This document shows, piece by piece, positions 49,076 to 58,511 of a DNA stretch of 64,000 bases (the first letter of the stretch is position 1; the number at the start of each line of letters is the position of its first letter). This stretch comes from an uncultured Burkholderiales bacterium (GTDB lineage: Bacteria; Pseudomonadota; Gammaproteobacteria; Burkholderiales; Burkholderiaceae_C). Location: assembly GCA_903871545.1 (NCBI GenBank), contig CAIQHG010000087.1:1-64000 (forward strand). The letters run 5' to 3'. Position numbers and translations under genes: made by a program. The notes beneath the pieces were generated by a model that was not told where the DNA came from, did not search any database, and saw nothing but the letters and a program-made list of their open reading frames with translations.

Positions 49076-50023
49076 CTAGTGTCGAGTGGTGATTTTAGGC
49101 AAGCCAAAATCCTCAACACTTGGGATTTCACCCTCCGAGTGATCTGAGTCCTCAGCGTCTTCTAAATCACCCATGCTTTGGGTCCAAAATAGTCTGTCTG
49201 GTAAAACCAAGCCCATACCTGGTTGGTAACCGGCGAGTAGACATCCATCCAAATAATTGAGTGCTTCTTTGGTGGCCACTTCTAAATCGCAGCCCACAGC
49301 AATTAAGGCAGAAACAACCGCGCTGAGTGTGTCCCCAGTGCCTGTAAAGACGGCGTCTTGCCTCTCAAACTTTTCTGTAAGCAAGACGTTGTAAGGGGTG
49401 CATAGTACGTTCTCGAACGTTTGCGCATTGGGCGTTATTCCTGTTACCAATGAGTAGGGAACTCCCAATTCACCCGCCGCTTTAGCGATCTCCCTTGGTG
49501 AGGGAGCCCGCGCGTTGCTCCAATCAGGGAGTAACCATCTGGATAAGGTGCTGTAATTGCCAATCAGCAGTGTGGTCTGGGGCAAAATGAGTTCTCTGAA
49601 AGCGTCCAAATAGGCTTCAATTTCGTCGTCCTCCCACCAAGATAAGCTTGGCATATAAGCAATAACTGGCAAATCTGCATAGTCGGCCGTTACCTCAGCT
49701 ATCACGCTAAGGGCCTCTGGACCACCGCAAAAGCCCACTTTAAAGACCTGAACGTTCACATCCTCCAAAACCGCGCGGGCTTGTTCGCTCACGCCCTCGG
49801 AGTCGATGCAAAAGTGGTTCAAAATTTCTGCCGAGTCTTTGATATAACAACCCGTGACCACGGGTAAGGTGTGCGCGCCAACCGAGTTACATGCCAAAAT
49901 GTCGGCTGTTACGCCTCCTGCACCACTTGGATCATTCGCATTGAACACAAGTACACAGGGGTAAGAGGAGTCGCCCTCATCATCTAGTGGCTCAGTTTGG
50001 GTAGGGTTATTAAATGTGCTCAT
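49076..50023 (-). CDS. thiD: Hydroxymethylpyrimidine (phosphate) kinase, ThiD family
   Basis: ThiD phosphorylates HMP and HMP-phosphate for thiamine synthesis. The roughly 315 residues have the ribokinase-type NDPSGAGGVTADILA substrate loop and GTGDTLSAVVSA with the catalytic Asp. The middle region is more divergent than in E. coli ThiD. An acidic C-terminal tail of about 35 residues (DLEDAEDSDHSEGE) extends past the kinase fold. The ATG at 50023 is the likely start; an upstream in-frame TTG at 50038 has no ribosome site. It follows hemL on the same strand in reverse order and is divergent from the rubredoxin gene, a common Burkholderiales layout. Confidence 0.82.
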   Translation of the reverse strand: MSTFNNPTQTEPLDDEGDSSYPCVLVFNANDPSGAGGVTADILACNSVGAHTLPVVTGCYIKDSAEILNHFCIDSEGVSEQARAVLEDVNVQVFKVGFCGGPEALSVIAEVTADYADLPVIAYMPSLSWWEDDEIEAYLDAFRELILPQTTLLIGNYSTLSRWLLPDWSNARAPSPREIAKAAGELGVPYSLVTGITPNAQTFENVLCTPYNVLLTEKFERQDAVFTGTGDTLSAVVSALIAVGCDLEVATKEALNYLDGCLLAGYQPGMGLVLPDRLFWTQSMGDLEDAEDSDHSEGEIPSVEDFGLPKITTRH

Positions 50024-50096
50024 AATTGATAGATACAATGGGCGTTCGTTTAAAGCCCTGATATGGGAATTGTGCCGTATTTTTTGGAAGAAAATC

Positions 50097-50264
50097 TTGA
50101 CTAAAACGTGGATGTGTTTAATTTGTGGGTGGATTTACGATGAATCAACAGGTGCCCCCGATGACGGCATTGCTCCTGGAACCCCCTGGGAGCAAATACC
50201 CATGAACTGGACCTGTCCAGAGTGTGGTGCTCGCAAAGAAGATTTCGAAATGGTAGAGGTTTAA
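50097..50264 (+). CDS. Rubredoxin
   Basis: A small iron-sulfur electron carrier with one FeCys4 site. TTG at 50097 is chosen: GGAAG lies 6 bases upstream and it gives the family's 55 residues. Starting further upstream would add unrelated residues. The ligands are Cys7, Cys10, Cys40 and Cys43 (CLICG..CPECG), with the usual aromatic core. Its partner is unknown; in Burkholderiales a rubredoxin gene often lies opposite thiD, as here. Confidence 0.93.
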   Translation: MTKTWMCLICGWIYDESTGAPDDGIAPGTPWEQIPMNWTCPECGARKEDFEMVEV

Positions 50265-50403
50265 ACCCATCTGCCTGATTTGGTTCTGTGCATAGGCGAT
50301 GTTGGCCCAGAAATTTAAAGCATCTGGCCCCGCAAGCGTCTACTCGTCTCATTTTCTCTCTCTTTTTTTAAAATTTTTTCAATCCATCATTAAAGGACTC
50401 GCA

Positions 50404-50991
50404 ATGCGTATTGATTCCACTTCTTTAGATCAACTGTTTTTAAATGCACGGTCTTCAAACGGCTTTTTAGACAAGCCAGTGCATGAGTCACTTTTAAAAG
50501 AAATTTATGATCTAGCCAAGTTTGGTCCCACTTCTATGAACACGCAACCCGCGCGTTTCATCATGCTCACCTCTGCTAGCGCGAAAGAGAGAATTTTGCC
50601 AGCGATGAGTCCTGGTAACGTGGACAAAACCAAATCTGCCCCCGCAGTTGTCATCGTCGCGTCCGACTCTGAGTTTTTTGAACACTTACCCCAAACTTTT
50701 CCGAATAAACCCGATGCAAAAGAGCTATTTGCTGGTAACGCGGGTTTAGCACAAGCTACTGCGACAAGAAACACCACTTTAAGTGGCGCTTACTTTATCA
50801 TCGCTGCGCGTGCACTTGGACTTGACTGCGGACCGATGAGTGGTTTCGACGCAGCTAAAGTCAACGCTGAATTTTTTGCAGACGGCAAACATAAGGTTGA
50901 CTTTATACTTAACCTTGGGTACGCAGATACTAGCAAGATTTTTCCGCGTAACCCTAGACTAAGTTTCGAACAAGCTTGCAAAGTTTTGTAA
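50404..50991 (+). CDS. Nitroreductase-family protein, RutE/HadB-like
   Basis: FMN-dependent reductase of 195 residues, equal in length to malonic semialdehyde reductase RutE (196). The ATG at 50404 has AAGGA 7 bases upstream. FMN motifs are ARSSNGF near the start and KFGPTSMNTQPARF; ARALGLDCGPMSGFD in the last third is typical of the RutE branch. No other rut genes are nearby, so uracil breakdown cannot be inferred. It could reduce malonic semialdehyde, other aldehydes or nitro compounds. Confidence 0.82.
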   Translation: MRIDSTSLDQLFLNARSSNGFLDKPVHESLLKEIYDLAKFGPTSMNTQPARFIMLTSASAKERILPAMSPGNVDKTKSAPAVVIVASDSEFFEHLPQTFPNKPDAKELFAGNAGLAQATATRNTTLSGAYFIIAARALGLDCGPMSGFDAAKVNAEFFADGKHKVDFILNLGYADTSKIFPRNPRLSFEQACKVL

Positions 50992-51024
50992 CAGAAACTT
51001 CAAATAACACAACGATTTTTTTGT

Positions 51025-51504
51025 ATGAAAATAATTCAATCATTAGGTGAGCTGAAAACTCTCTTAAACCAAGAGGTATCGGTGAGCGAATGGATCGTTG
51101 TGACTCAGGACAAGATAGATCAGTTTGCCCAGGCCACGGGAGATCAGCAGTGGATTCACGTGGATCCTGAGCGAGCGAGTAAAGGCCCCTTTAAAACAAC
51201 AATAGCGCACGGTTTTTTGACACTCTCAATGATTCCGCAAATGATCAGCACTGCACTTACATTTCCCCCCTCCGGCATGGCCATCAATTACGGCTTAAAC
51301 AAGGTAAGGTTTACAAAACCGGTTCCCGTAAATTCGAAAATTAGAGGTCGTTTTTTCCTATCCGAAATTGAAACACTCTCAAGCTCGGTTGATCAAAAAG
51401 AGATTGGTTTTCAAATGAATTGGAGAGTCACCATAGAACAAGAAGGCGAGACCAAGCCAGTTTGCATTGCAGAGTCCATAACGCGTCGCTACGCAGAAAA
51501 TTAA
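51025..51504 (+). CDS. MaoC-family (R)-specific enoyl-CoA hydratase-like protein
   Basis: A single hot-dog fold of 159 residues. The hydratase motif is visible as FAQATGDQQWIHVDPERA followed by AHGFLTLSMIP, which provides the Asp and His that hydrate the double bond. Single-domain members act in PHA precursor supply or other acyl-CoA metabolism. It starts 33 bases after the nitroreductase gene, so the two are probably cotranscribed, perhaps acting on small acyl or aldehyde intermediates. Confidence 0.85.
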   Translation: MKIIQSLGELKTLLNQEVSVSEWIVVTQDKIDQFAQATGDQQWIHVDPERASKGPFKTTIAHGFLTLSMIPQMISTALTFPPSGMAINYGLNKVRFTKPVPVNSKIRGRFFLSEIETLSSSVDQKEIGFQMNWRVTIEQEGETKPVCIAESITRRYAEN

Positions 51505-51743
51505 AAGCCCTCAGCTCACACTTATTGCAGACTAGACGGCCCTTGCCCGTGTGAATTTTTAGAAGTAAATAACAAATTTGCAATGCCTTGTGTAAAAGTC
51601 ATCACTAATTGTTATTCAAAGAAACCATAAAAATCAATCAGTACCCGCTCAGTTCCCATTTAGTCTAAAATTTTGACGCAGGAACTGCAACCGAAAGCTT
51701 ATAAGCGCAATTTTGCAGGTCATATTGCCAAAATCATAGTGCA

Positions 51744-51773
51744 TTGTTGCGCATCAAATCCGTAGGCTAGAAT
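51744..51773 (+). promoter_or_regulatory. Possible promoter of the DUF2946 gene
   Basis: TTGTTG (51744-51749) and TAGAAT (51768-51773) are 18 bases apart. The start codon is only 12 bases past the -10 box and no ribosome site lies between, so the message would be leaderless or nearly so. Confidence 0.35.
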
Positions 51774-51785
51774 GTCCGCACAGAT

Positions 51786-52178
51786 ATGAAAAATCTCGAC
51801 AAAAGAAATCGGTTTGTACATTGGGTCGCAATTATTGCGCTCCTAATGAGCGCTCTTGGTCCTTCGATTTCTCAGGCCTTTACTGCACATACTGCCGAAA
51901 ACAACCCAATGGGGGTTGTTTGCTCATCAAGTGGGGTCAAGACAGTTCAGTCTGCAGATGACTTGGTTAATCAGCATGGCTCTGACCAAAATAAAGCAAT
52001 CGACGGGCATTGTGCATACTGTGTACTTCAAGGTCATTACTATTTACCAACTGATCAAATCGTAGATCCAAATACTCCCAAGCCTATCAGCCACTACCCA
52101 GAGCTTTATTACCAATCTCCAAAGCTCCTATTTGCTTGGATTAAGTCCCCGTCTCAGGCCCCCCCCAATAGCCTCTAA
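51786..52178 (+). CDS. DUF2946-like exported protein
   Basis: Function unknown. The 130 residues have a long signal or anchor (about 10-33) and a periplasmic part with Cys46, then His75-Cys76-Ala-Tyr-Cys79 in GHCAYCVLQGHYY. HC-x-x-C patterns of this kind occur in DUF2946 proteins, which often lie beside copper-uptake and cuproprotein genes in Burkholderiales. The motif could bind Cu or Zn or be a redox pair. It is followed after 342 bases by a beta-barrel gene whose mature start is also Cys-rich. The family call is tentative. Confidence 0.6.
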   Translation: MKNLDKRNRFVHWVAIIALLMSALGPSISQAFTAHTAENNPMGVVCSSSGVKTVQSADDLVNQHGSDQNKAIDGHCAYCVLQGHYYLPTDQIVDPNTPKPISHYPELYYQSPKLLFAWIKSPSQAPPNSL

Positions 52179-52520
52179 AACTCAAAGCGTTTTACAAACC
52201 TGAGTCATGAAGATGTGTGACTGACAAGAAAAAAACTTGCCAAGAAGTGATGGCTTAATCTTATCGTGCCATTGCACCCGTTAAGTTTAAGTCTGTTTAG
52301 CGCGAGACGTAAAAGTAACTGCTAATAAATTTTTAAAAGTTATTAGACATGAAAATACCGGCGCGACCATAGCCTTGATTGCTAAACTTGCAAGTTAGCA
52401 TACCTTCTTTAGTTGATCAGAATAAATCATTTGTATTTACAAAAAAGGAGTCTTGCGAACTCTAAAAATAACTAATTTATTCAGATCAACTTAATCAAAA
52501 AATTATTTAAAAAACTTCAA
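52179..52520. other. Gap with a palindrome before the beta-barrel gene
   Basis: No gene is visible in these 342 bases. At 52380-52400 a palindromic core AACTTGCAAGTT (52385-52396) is flanked by TGCT and AGCA, giving a near-perfect dyad of about 20 bases with one extra A. It lies 120 bases before the next start codon and may be an operator. The last 90 bases are AT-rich. Confidence 0.5.
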
Positions 52521-53552
52521 ATGAAACTCAATAAATTTTTAATTGCATTAGTGCTTTCATCTCCAATAGCAGGAGCAATTGCTTGTGCAAGTTGTGGGTG
52601 CAGTCTCAATACCGATTTAAGCACGCAGGGTATGGGATCTAATCCTGGATGGACTTTTGATATCCGATATGACTACTTAAATCAAAACCAACTTCGCTCG
52701 GGCAAAAGTACAATTTCTCCTGCTACTGCGCTCAATATAACCAATCCTAAAAATGGACAATTAGCTGAAGTTGAAGGGTTTACAAAAAACAATTACCTCA
52801 CCAGCTCCACCGACTATAACAACGGAGAAACCTGGGGGGTATCAGCCGTCCTTCCCTTTATACAAAGAGAACATATGACTTATGGGGTTGATGACGGTAC
52901 GGGCACAGTCGGTTGGCCATCGGGCGCGGCTGGGTACACTTCTAATTCTAGGGGGCTTGGCGATGTGAAGGTCATTGGACGCTATTTCGGCTTTGCAGAA
53001 CAAAAGGATTGGGGTCTCCAATTTGGACTGAAATTACCTACAGGTAAAACAAATCAAACTTCAACCAATGGCAGCTCTGCAGTTGATCCTGGTCTTCAGT
53101 TGGGAACAGGATCGACCGATTTGATACTTGGTGCCTACAAGTTTAGTCGATTCGCATTTGCCGATGACTGGGGCTATTATGGCAATATACAAATCCAAAC
53201 AGCAGTTGCTTCTAAGAATATTCCTGGCAATCTTGCTACATTAGAAACCCCGGGGAACTATCGCCCTGGGGACTCATTGAATGGAAGTTTTGGAATCACC
53301 TATCATGCCTTTGAAAATTGGGTGCCAAGCGTTCAATTCAATGTGATTGATAAAAAATCAGATAGTGGAGCTGCCGCTGACACCTGGTCAACGGGGGGCA
53401 CACTCGTGTACTTGACGCCTGGACTACTGTATAGCGCCTCTGATGTGATGCAAATATTTGTAAATGTGCAGTTGCCCATTTACCAAAACTTAAACGGCAT
53501 TCAATTGGCCCCCACTTCGGTTACTTCGGTTGGCGTAAGGGTGCACTTCTGA
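52521..53552 (+). CDS. Outer-membrane beta-barrel protein with Cys-rich N-terminus
   Basis: The 343 residues have a signal peptide (about 1-20) and, right at the mature start, Cys22, Cys25 and Cys27 in CASCGC. The rest alternates aromatic and polar residues and ends VGVRVHF, as expected for a membrane barrel ending in Phe. FGLKLPTGKTNQT, DPGLQLGTGSTD and GDSLNGSFGITYH resemble the MetA-pathway phenol degradation/porin-like family of transporters. Cysteines are rare in outer-membrane barrels, so the CxxCxC cluster is likely to bind a metal or be disulfide-linked. Its stop abuts the stop of the convergent TlpA-like gene with no gap. Confidence 0.7.
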   Translation: MKLNKFLIALVLSSPIAGAIACASCGCSLNTDLSTQGMGSNPGWTFDIRYDYLNQNQLRSGKSTISPATALNITNPKNGQLAEVEGFTKNNYLTSSTDYNNGETWGVSAVLPFIQREHMTYGVDDGTGTVGWPSGAAGYTSNSRGLGDVKVIGRYFGFAEQKDWGLQFGLKLPTGKTNQTSTNGSSAVDPGLQLGTGSTDLILGAYKFSRFAFADDWGYYGNIQIQTAVASKNIPGNLATLETPGNYRPGDSLNGSFGITYHAFENWVPSVQFNVIDKKSDSGAAADTWSTGGTLVYLTPGLLYSASDVMQIFVNVQLPIYQNLNGIQLAPTSVTSVGVRVHF

Positions 53553-54071
53553 TTATTGAGAGATCAAAAGGGGATTTATTATTTCTTCCAGCAATTGGGT
53601 GCTTACTTGAGGATTCCCTGTGTTTCCGTTCTTCCTAACAATTCCTTTTTGATCAATGATAAAAGTGCTGGGCAATCGCCAAACATAGCCCAGTCCTGAA
53701 TAATGCATGTCTGCTTTAACCGCAAATTCAAAGGAGTAGTTGCTCATTATTCTTTTGGCAGCTTCGAGCCCAGTTGATTTGTCTAAATTAATGGCAAGAA
53801 CTTCAAAGCCTTTGGATTTGTTCTTTTGTAAGAAGTCTTGAATTTGTGGCATTTCTTCGCGGCACGGTTCACACCAACTAGCCCAAAAATTAATCAACAC
53901 CACTTTGCCTTTTTGAGCGCTCAATGAGTAAGCCTCACCACCTATTAATTTACCCTCAACGCTTGGTGCTGGTTGCCCAACGACTACATCAGCCAAGGCG
54001 TATTTGCTAAGGAGGGATGAAAGCAGAAAAATAATAAAGAAGCATTTCATTTGCATATTGTAAATGCCCAC
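53553..54071 (-). CDS. TlpA/ResA-like thioredoxin-fold protein
   Basis: A periplasmic thiol-disulfide oxidoreductase, probably reducing. The frame starts at a GTG (54071) with GAGGGG 5 bases upstream; in-frame ATGs at 54056 and 54050 are alternatives. A signal peptide (to about residue 27, KYALA) is followed by GQPAPSVEG and the active site Cys67-Glu-Pro-Cys70 in FWASWCEPCREEMP. LPSTFIID supplies the cis-proline. The CEPC dipeptide is typical of TlpA/ResA types that reduce cytochrome c or copper-site cysteines. It converges on the CxxCxC barrel gene and is a plausible partner for its cysteines. Confidence 0.85.
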   Translation of the reverse strand: MGIYNMQMKCFFIIFLLSSLLSKYALADVVVGQPAPSVEGKLIGGEAYSLSAQKGKVVLINFWASWCEPCREEMPQIQDFLQKNKSKGFEVLAINLDKSTGLEAAKRIMSNYSFEFAVKADMHYSGLGYVWRLPSTFIIDQKGIVRKNGNTGNPQVSTQLLEEIINPLLISQ

Positions 54072-54122
54072 TTGACCCCTCTCTTGTTGGGTTAAATGCT
54101 TTGACTCACCTTAAATTTTCAT

Positions 54123-54605
54123 TTAACCGTTGAAGCTCACCCCACCCTCAAACCCGCTTTGCCTCCAAGCCTCATATATAACTACCGCAACCGAATTGGA
54201 TAGATTCAAACTGCGCTGCCCTTTGATCATGGGCAGCAAGAGTCTTTGCTGTGGCTCAAAACTCTCTCTAATGAGCTGAGGTAAGCCCTGAGTTTCTGAG
54301 CCAAAGAAAAACCAATCTTGTGCTAAAAACTGCACCCCAAAGACTTGTCTTTGCCCCTTAGTGGTCAAAGCAAAACACCTCTTAAAATCAGGTTTTGCCT
54401 CTTCCAAGAAAAAATCCCAATTGCGATATCTCTTGACATCTGCGTACTCGTGGTAATCGAGCCCAGCTCGGCGCATTAAGGGATCAGTCATTTGAAACCC
54501 AAGTGGCTCGATCAGATGTAACTTACTTCCCGTATTGGCACATAACCTTATGACGTTCCCTGTGTTGGGCGGTATCTCAGGATTGACTAGAACGATATTA
54601 AACAT
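54123..54605 (-). CDS. trmL: tRNA (cytidine(34)-2'-O)-methyltransferase TrmL
   Basis: TrmL methylates the wobble ribose of tRNA-Leu isoacceptors using SAM. The 160 residues are the minimal SPOUT size. They open NIVLVNPEIPPNTGNVIRLCANTG, of which NTGNVIRLC is the signature; GSETQGLP and NLSNSVAVVIYEA form the trefoil knot that binds SAM. It lies alone between the TlpA-like and BioC-like genes. Confidence 0.95.
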   Translation of the reverse strand: MFNIVLVNPEIPPNTGNVIRLCANTGSKLHLIEPLGFQMTDPLMRRAGLDYHEYADVKRYRNWDFFLEEAKPDFKRCFALTTKGQRQVFGVQFLAQDWFFFGSETQGLPQLIRESFEPQQRLLLPMIKGQRSLNLSNSVAVVIYEAWRQSGFEGGVSFNG

Positions 54606-54720
54606 ACTGATTGATTTTTTTCAAGACGCATACATCTTACAATGGAACTACAGGTATGCTTCAACGCATATTTGTTAGTTGTTGCGCTTAATCCAGTTAG
54701 CTTTGAGCCTTACTCCATAA

Positions 54721-55674
54721 ATGAGTTCTAAATCTCCCCCGACCCTTGATCCCTTGGCTTTGCAGCGCTTTAAGAGGCTGCAAAGCTCAAAGAGCGCGGC
54801 TTGGTTGCATGAGGAAGTCTCATCGCGAATGCTTGAGCGCTTAAAGTGGTTTAAAGATAAACCTCAATCTTGGACGGATTGGGAACCAGTTAATTCAGGT
54901 TTCAAGGGACACAAGAATCTGCAAAAGATGTTCGCTGCTGCCGACGTCTCAGTCGTTGAGCACAATACCCAAAGACTTAAGGAAACGCAAACACTCTTGT
55001 CCCGCTCTTGGACGAGTCGCCTCTTGCCTATCCTCAAAAACTCCGCCCTGACTTGGCCTGGCAAACAGAGTTTTATTTTAAGTCCATTAAACCCAACGCA
55101 TCCTTTGCCTGATTCACCACTAAAGCAAGTTGAAATGATCTGGGCAAATATGCTTTTGCATTTAACCCCCCAACCAATGGATCTAATCAAAGAGTGGCAA
55201 AAATCTTTGAAAGTGGGGGGATGGGTCATGTTTAGTTGCTTGGGCCCGGACACCACAAAGGAGTTGAGAGCTATTTACGAAAAATTAGGTTGGCCCAAAC
55301 CCTCTCACGACTTCACGGATATGCACGACTGGGGAGACATGTTGGTTGAGGCGGGCTTCTCAGATCCGGTCATGGACATGGAGCGGATCACACTGACCTA
55401 CTCATCCCCAGAGTCTTTAATTGCTGATCTGCGCACTATGGGTCGAAACTTTCATCCTCATAGATTTCAAGCGTTAAGGGGTAAAGATTGGTTAAGAGCG
55501 TTGAAAAAAAATCTCCTTACCCTCAATATTCACAAAGACTCTAAAGAACTTTGCCTGCCACTTACATTTGAAATTATTTATGGCCATGCATTCAAAGTTG
55601 CACCCAAAATTAAAGTTACTCAGACCGCCTCTTTTTCGCCAGAGGATTTAAAGGCGATGATTCATCGCAAGTAA
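54721..55674 (+). CDS. BioC-like SAM-dependent methyltransferase with degenerate motif I
   Basis: Burkholderiales encode related proteins annotated as BioC (malonyl-ACP O-methyltransferase, first step of pimelate synthesis). The 317 residues show a class I methyltransferase layout: VEMIWANMLLHLTPQPMDLI (motif around strand 4), KVGGWVMFSCLGPDTTKELR and HDFTDMHDWGDMLVEAGF, all BioC-like. The usual glycine-rich SAM motif I is absent: the region reads WEPVNSGFKGHKNL. The start is also unusually long. No biotin genes are adjacent. It may be BioC with an altered SAM site or a specialised relative. Confidence 0.65.
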   Translation: MSSKSPPTLDPLALQRFKRLQSSKSAAWLHEEVSSRMLERLKWFKDKPQSWTDWEPVNSGFKGHKNLQKMFAAADVSVVEHNTQRLKETQTLLSRSWTSRLLPILKNSALTWPGKQSFILSPLNPTHPLPDSPLKQVEMIWANMLLHLTPQPMDLIKEWQKSLKVGGWVMFSCLGPDTTKELRAIYEKLGWPKPSHDFTDMHDWGDMLVEAGFSDPVMDMERITLTYSSPESLIADLRTMGRNFHPHRFQALRGKDWLRALKKNLLTLNIHKDSKELCLPLTFEIIYGHAFKVAPKIKVTQTASFSPEDLKAMIHRK

Positions 55675-55699
55675 GCAGATCCATTAACCCACAAATCTA

Positions 55700-57562
55700 T
55701 TAAACGATACCAAATCTTTGCCGAATGGATCTCTCAATTCCTTGCGCATCTAGGCCCAAGTGGGAAAGTATTTTTGAGGGATCTCCATGGACAGTAAACT
55801 CATCACTAACGCCCAGTCGCAGGACAGGTACATTGACGCTTGCATCCTGAAGTGCCTCTAACACTGCACTGCCCGCGCCGCCCATCAGTACCCCCTCTTC
55901 AACAGTCACAACGGCGCTGTGCGTGCGACTGAGCTCAAGGAGTAAGTCCGTATCAAGCGGTTTGACCCATCTCATATTGGCAACGGTTGCATCAAGTTTC
56001 TCACCCACCTCTAAACACGGATATAAAAGGGTGCCAAATGCAAGAATCGCGATGCGGAATTTATCGGTTTTGGCTTTGAGGCTTAAGCGACGAACCTCTC
56101 CCCGACCAAATGGCAGCAACTCCTCTACGGAGCCAGTTTGAGTCCCAATACCGCTCCCCCTTGGGTAGCGCACGGCAACGCAGTGGTCCTGAACAAACGC
56201 AGTGGACAGGAGTTTGTAACACTCCGCCTCATCTGCGGGGCAAGCCACACTTACATTGGGCACGCATCTCAAAAATGAGATATCAAATACGCCGGCGTGC
56301 GTTGCCCCATCAGCTCCCACAATACCAGCCCGGTCCAGAGCCAACACCATCGGAAGTTTTTGAATGGCCACATCATGAATCAACTGGTCATAGGCCCTTT
56401 GCAGAAAAGTGGAATAAATAGCCACTACTGGTTTCATGCCCCCGCAGGCCAGTCCGGCTGCGAAAGTTAGCGCATGTTGCTCTGCAATACCCACATCAAA
56501 GTAACGCGTGGGGAATTTTTGTTCAAACTCCACCATTCCTGAACCCTCGCGCATTGCGGGTGTTATTCCAACTAAATTTTTATCATGCGCGGCCATATCG
56601 CACAACCAAGAACCAAAGACCTGGCTGAAGGTCTTCTTAGGCGAGGAGACAGGAGGCACGATCCCTATCATAGGATCAAATTTGCCAGGTCCGTGGTACA
56701 GCACTGGATCGGCTTCAGCCAATTTGTAGCCTTTACCCTTGCGGGTGACGACATGTAAGAATTGAGGCCCCTTTAGGTTCTTAATATTTTCTAGCGTTGG
56801 AATTAAGGAATTTAAATCGTGACCATCGATTGGACCAATGTAGTTGAATCCGAATTTCTCGAAAAGAGTAGCAGGAACAACCAACCCTTTGGCCTGCTCT
56901 TCAAAGCGCTTAGCCAGTTCAAATAGGGGGGGGGCACCTTTTAATATTTGTTTACCCGCCTCTTTTGCACTTGCATAAAAGCGTCCACTCATTAACTGAG
57001 CCAAATATCTATTCAAAGCCCCAACAGGTGGGCTTATTGACATGTCGTTATCATTAAGAACAACAAGGAGATTGCACTCAGCAATCCCCGCGTTGTTTAA
57101 AGCCTCAAATGCCATCCCAGCACTCATGGCTCCATCGCCAATAATAGCGACACAAGACTTTTTCTCGCCTCTTTCCTTGGCCGCTAGCGCCATCCCCAAG
57201 GCTGCAGAAATACTGGTTGATGAGTGTGCAGTTCCAAAAGCGTCATACTCGCTCTCACTTCGCATAGGAAATCCACTGAGACCCCCCAATTGGCGCAGGG
57301 TCGACATTTTGTCTTTACGCCCAGTTAAGATTTTGTGAGGATACGTCTGATGCCCCACATCCCAGACTAACTTGTCCTCAGGTGTATTGAAGACGTAGTG
57401 CAAAGCGATCGTCAACTCAACGGTCCCCAGATTCGAGCTTAAATGTCCACCAGTTTGGGACACACTCTTAATCAAAAAATCTCTTAGCTCTTTGGCAAGA
57501 GGTTTCAACTCTTCTTTTGACAACCGTCTAAGGTCCGATGGGGAATGAATCTGATCTAACAT
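55700..57562 (-). CDS. dxs: 1-deoxy-D-xylulose-5-phosphate synthase
   Basis: Dxs condenses pyruvate and glyceraldehyde 3-phosphate with thiamine diphosphate, the first step of the DXP isoprenoid route. The 620 residues contain [18 protein letters not shown] and [13 protein letters not shown] (ThDP/Mg site), the catalytic Glu in [15 protein letters not shown], and [18 protein letters not shown]. The length is normal. It follows ispA by 22 bases in the xseB-ispA-dxs operon, so the first and a late step of prenyl synthesis are coexpressed. Confidence 0.97.
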   Translation of the reverse strand: MLDQIHSPSDLRRLSKEELKPLAKELRDFLIKSVSQTGGHLSSNLGTVELTIALHYVFNTPEDKLVWDVGHQTYPHKILTGRKDKMSTLRQLGGLSGFPMRSESEYDAFGTAHSSTSISAALGMALAAKERGEKKSCVAIIGDGAMSAGMAFEALNNAGIAECNLLVVLNDNDMSISPPVGALNRYLAQLMSGRFYASAKEAGKQILKGAPPLFELAKRFEEQAKGLVVPATLFEKFGFNYIGPIDGHDLNSLIPTLENIKNLKGPQFLHVVTRKGKGYKLAEADPVLYHGPGKFDPMIGIVPPVSSPKKTFSQVFGSWLCDMAAHDKNLVGITPAMREGSGMVEFEQKFPTRYFDVGIAEQHALTFAAGLACGGMKPVVAIYSTFLQRAYDQLIHDVAIQKLPMVLALDRAGIVGADGATHAGVFDISFLRCVPNVSVACPADEAECYKLLSTAFVQDHCVAVRYPRGSGIGTQTGSVEELLPFGRGEVRRLSLKAKTDKFRIAILAFGTLLYPCLEVGEKLDATVANMRWVKPLDTDLLLELSRTHSAVVTVEEGVLMGGAGSAVLEALQDASVNVPVLRLGVSDEFTVHGDPSKILSHLGLDAQGIERSIRQRFGIV

Positions 57563-57584
57563 GTCGTAATATTATTTCTCTTAA

Positions 57585-58511
57585 TCAGTAGGTACGGTTC
57601 ACAACTCTTAAAGCTATCGCAACCAACGCATCAGTTGTAGATAAATCGCTTGAGAGCAGTGCTTGATTAGCGTTCATGATTAACACATCCGCCTTATGCT
57701 TGGCGCCTTCAATTCCCATTAAAGAAACATAGGTCGGTTTATCAGCGTGAGCGTCCTTCCCCGCCGTTTTACCGAGAACGGAGGAATCTGCTGTAACGTC
57801 CAATATATCATCTATCACTTGAAAGGCCAGACCAAGCGCACTGCCGAAGACTTTGAGATGATCCAAATCCGAGTCCTTAACCCCAGCGCACAACGCGCCG
57901 GCCAAGACACTTGCCTCTAACAATGCACCCGTTTTAAGTTTGTGCATTTGACTTAGTTGCATCTCGTTCAGGTCGTGCCCGACGCTTGTCAAATCAACTG
58001 CCTGTCCCCCCGCCATACCGCGGTGTCCCGCTGCGCGGGCGATTAGACCGCAAAGCGCGGCTTGCAAATAAGGTGTGATCAAGGAGTGCTCAGGTGTTAG
58101 TACTTCAAAAGCTAAGGCCTGCAGTGTATCCCCCGTTAAGAGTGCTAAAGCCTCACCAAACTGAACATGAACAGTCGGTTTACCCCGCCTGAGAACATCA
58201 TTGTCCATACAAGGCATATCATCGTGAACGAGGGAGTAAGCGTGTATCAACTCGATTGCAGTTGCAGCCCTGAGCGCGGCCTCACGTCGCCACTCCAACT
58301 CCTCGCAGGCCTGTTTATGAATTCCAGCCTCAAACGCTCCCATCACCAATAAAGAGCGTAACCGTTTGCCCCCGCCCAACACAGCGTACCTCATTGGCTC
58401 ATTTAGATTTGCAGGGGCATGGGCCGGAATCCACTTTTCTAAGCACGCTTCAATCTCTGCCAATCTTTGTTGGCTCCATGGCTCTAAATCAAAAGATGAG
58501 ATCACGTTCAC
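57585..58511 (-). CDS. ispA: Farnesyl diphosphate synthase
   Basis: IspA joins dimethylallyl and isopentenyl diphosphate to geranyl and then farnesyl diphosphate. The 308 residues have GGKRLRSLL at the start, the first Asp-rich motif [15 protein letters not shown] and the second in [10 protein letters not shown]. The chain-length region before the first motif fits a C15 product. It overlaps xseB by four bases and precedes dxs. Confidence 0.95.
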   Translation of the reverse strand: MNVISSFDLEPWSQQRLAEIEACLEKWIPAHAPANLNEPMRYAVLGGGKRLRSLLVMGAFEAGIHKQACEELEWRREAALRAATAIELIHAYSLVHDDMPCMDNDVLRRGKPTVHVQFGEALALLTGDTLQALAFEVLTPEHSLITPYLQAALCGLIARAAGHRGMAGGQAVDLTSVGHDLNEMQLSQMHKLKTGALLEASVLAGALCAGVKDSDLDHLKVFGSALGLAFQVIDDILDVTADSSVLGKTAGKDAHADKPTYVSLMGIEGAKHKADVLIMNANQALLSSDLSTTDALVAIALRVVNRTY

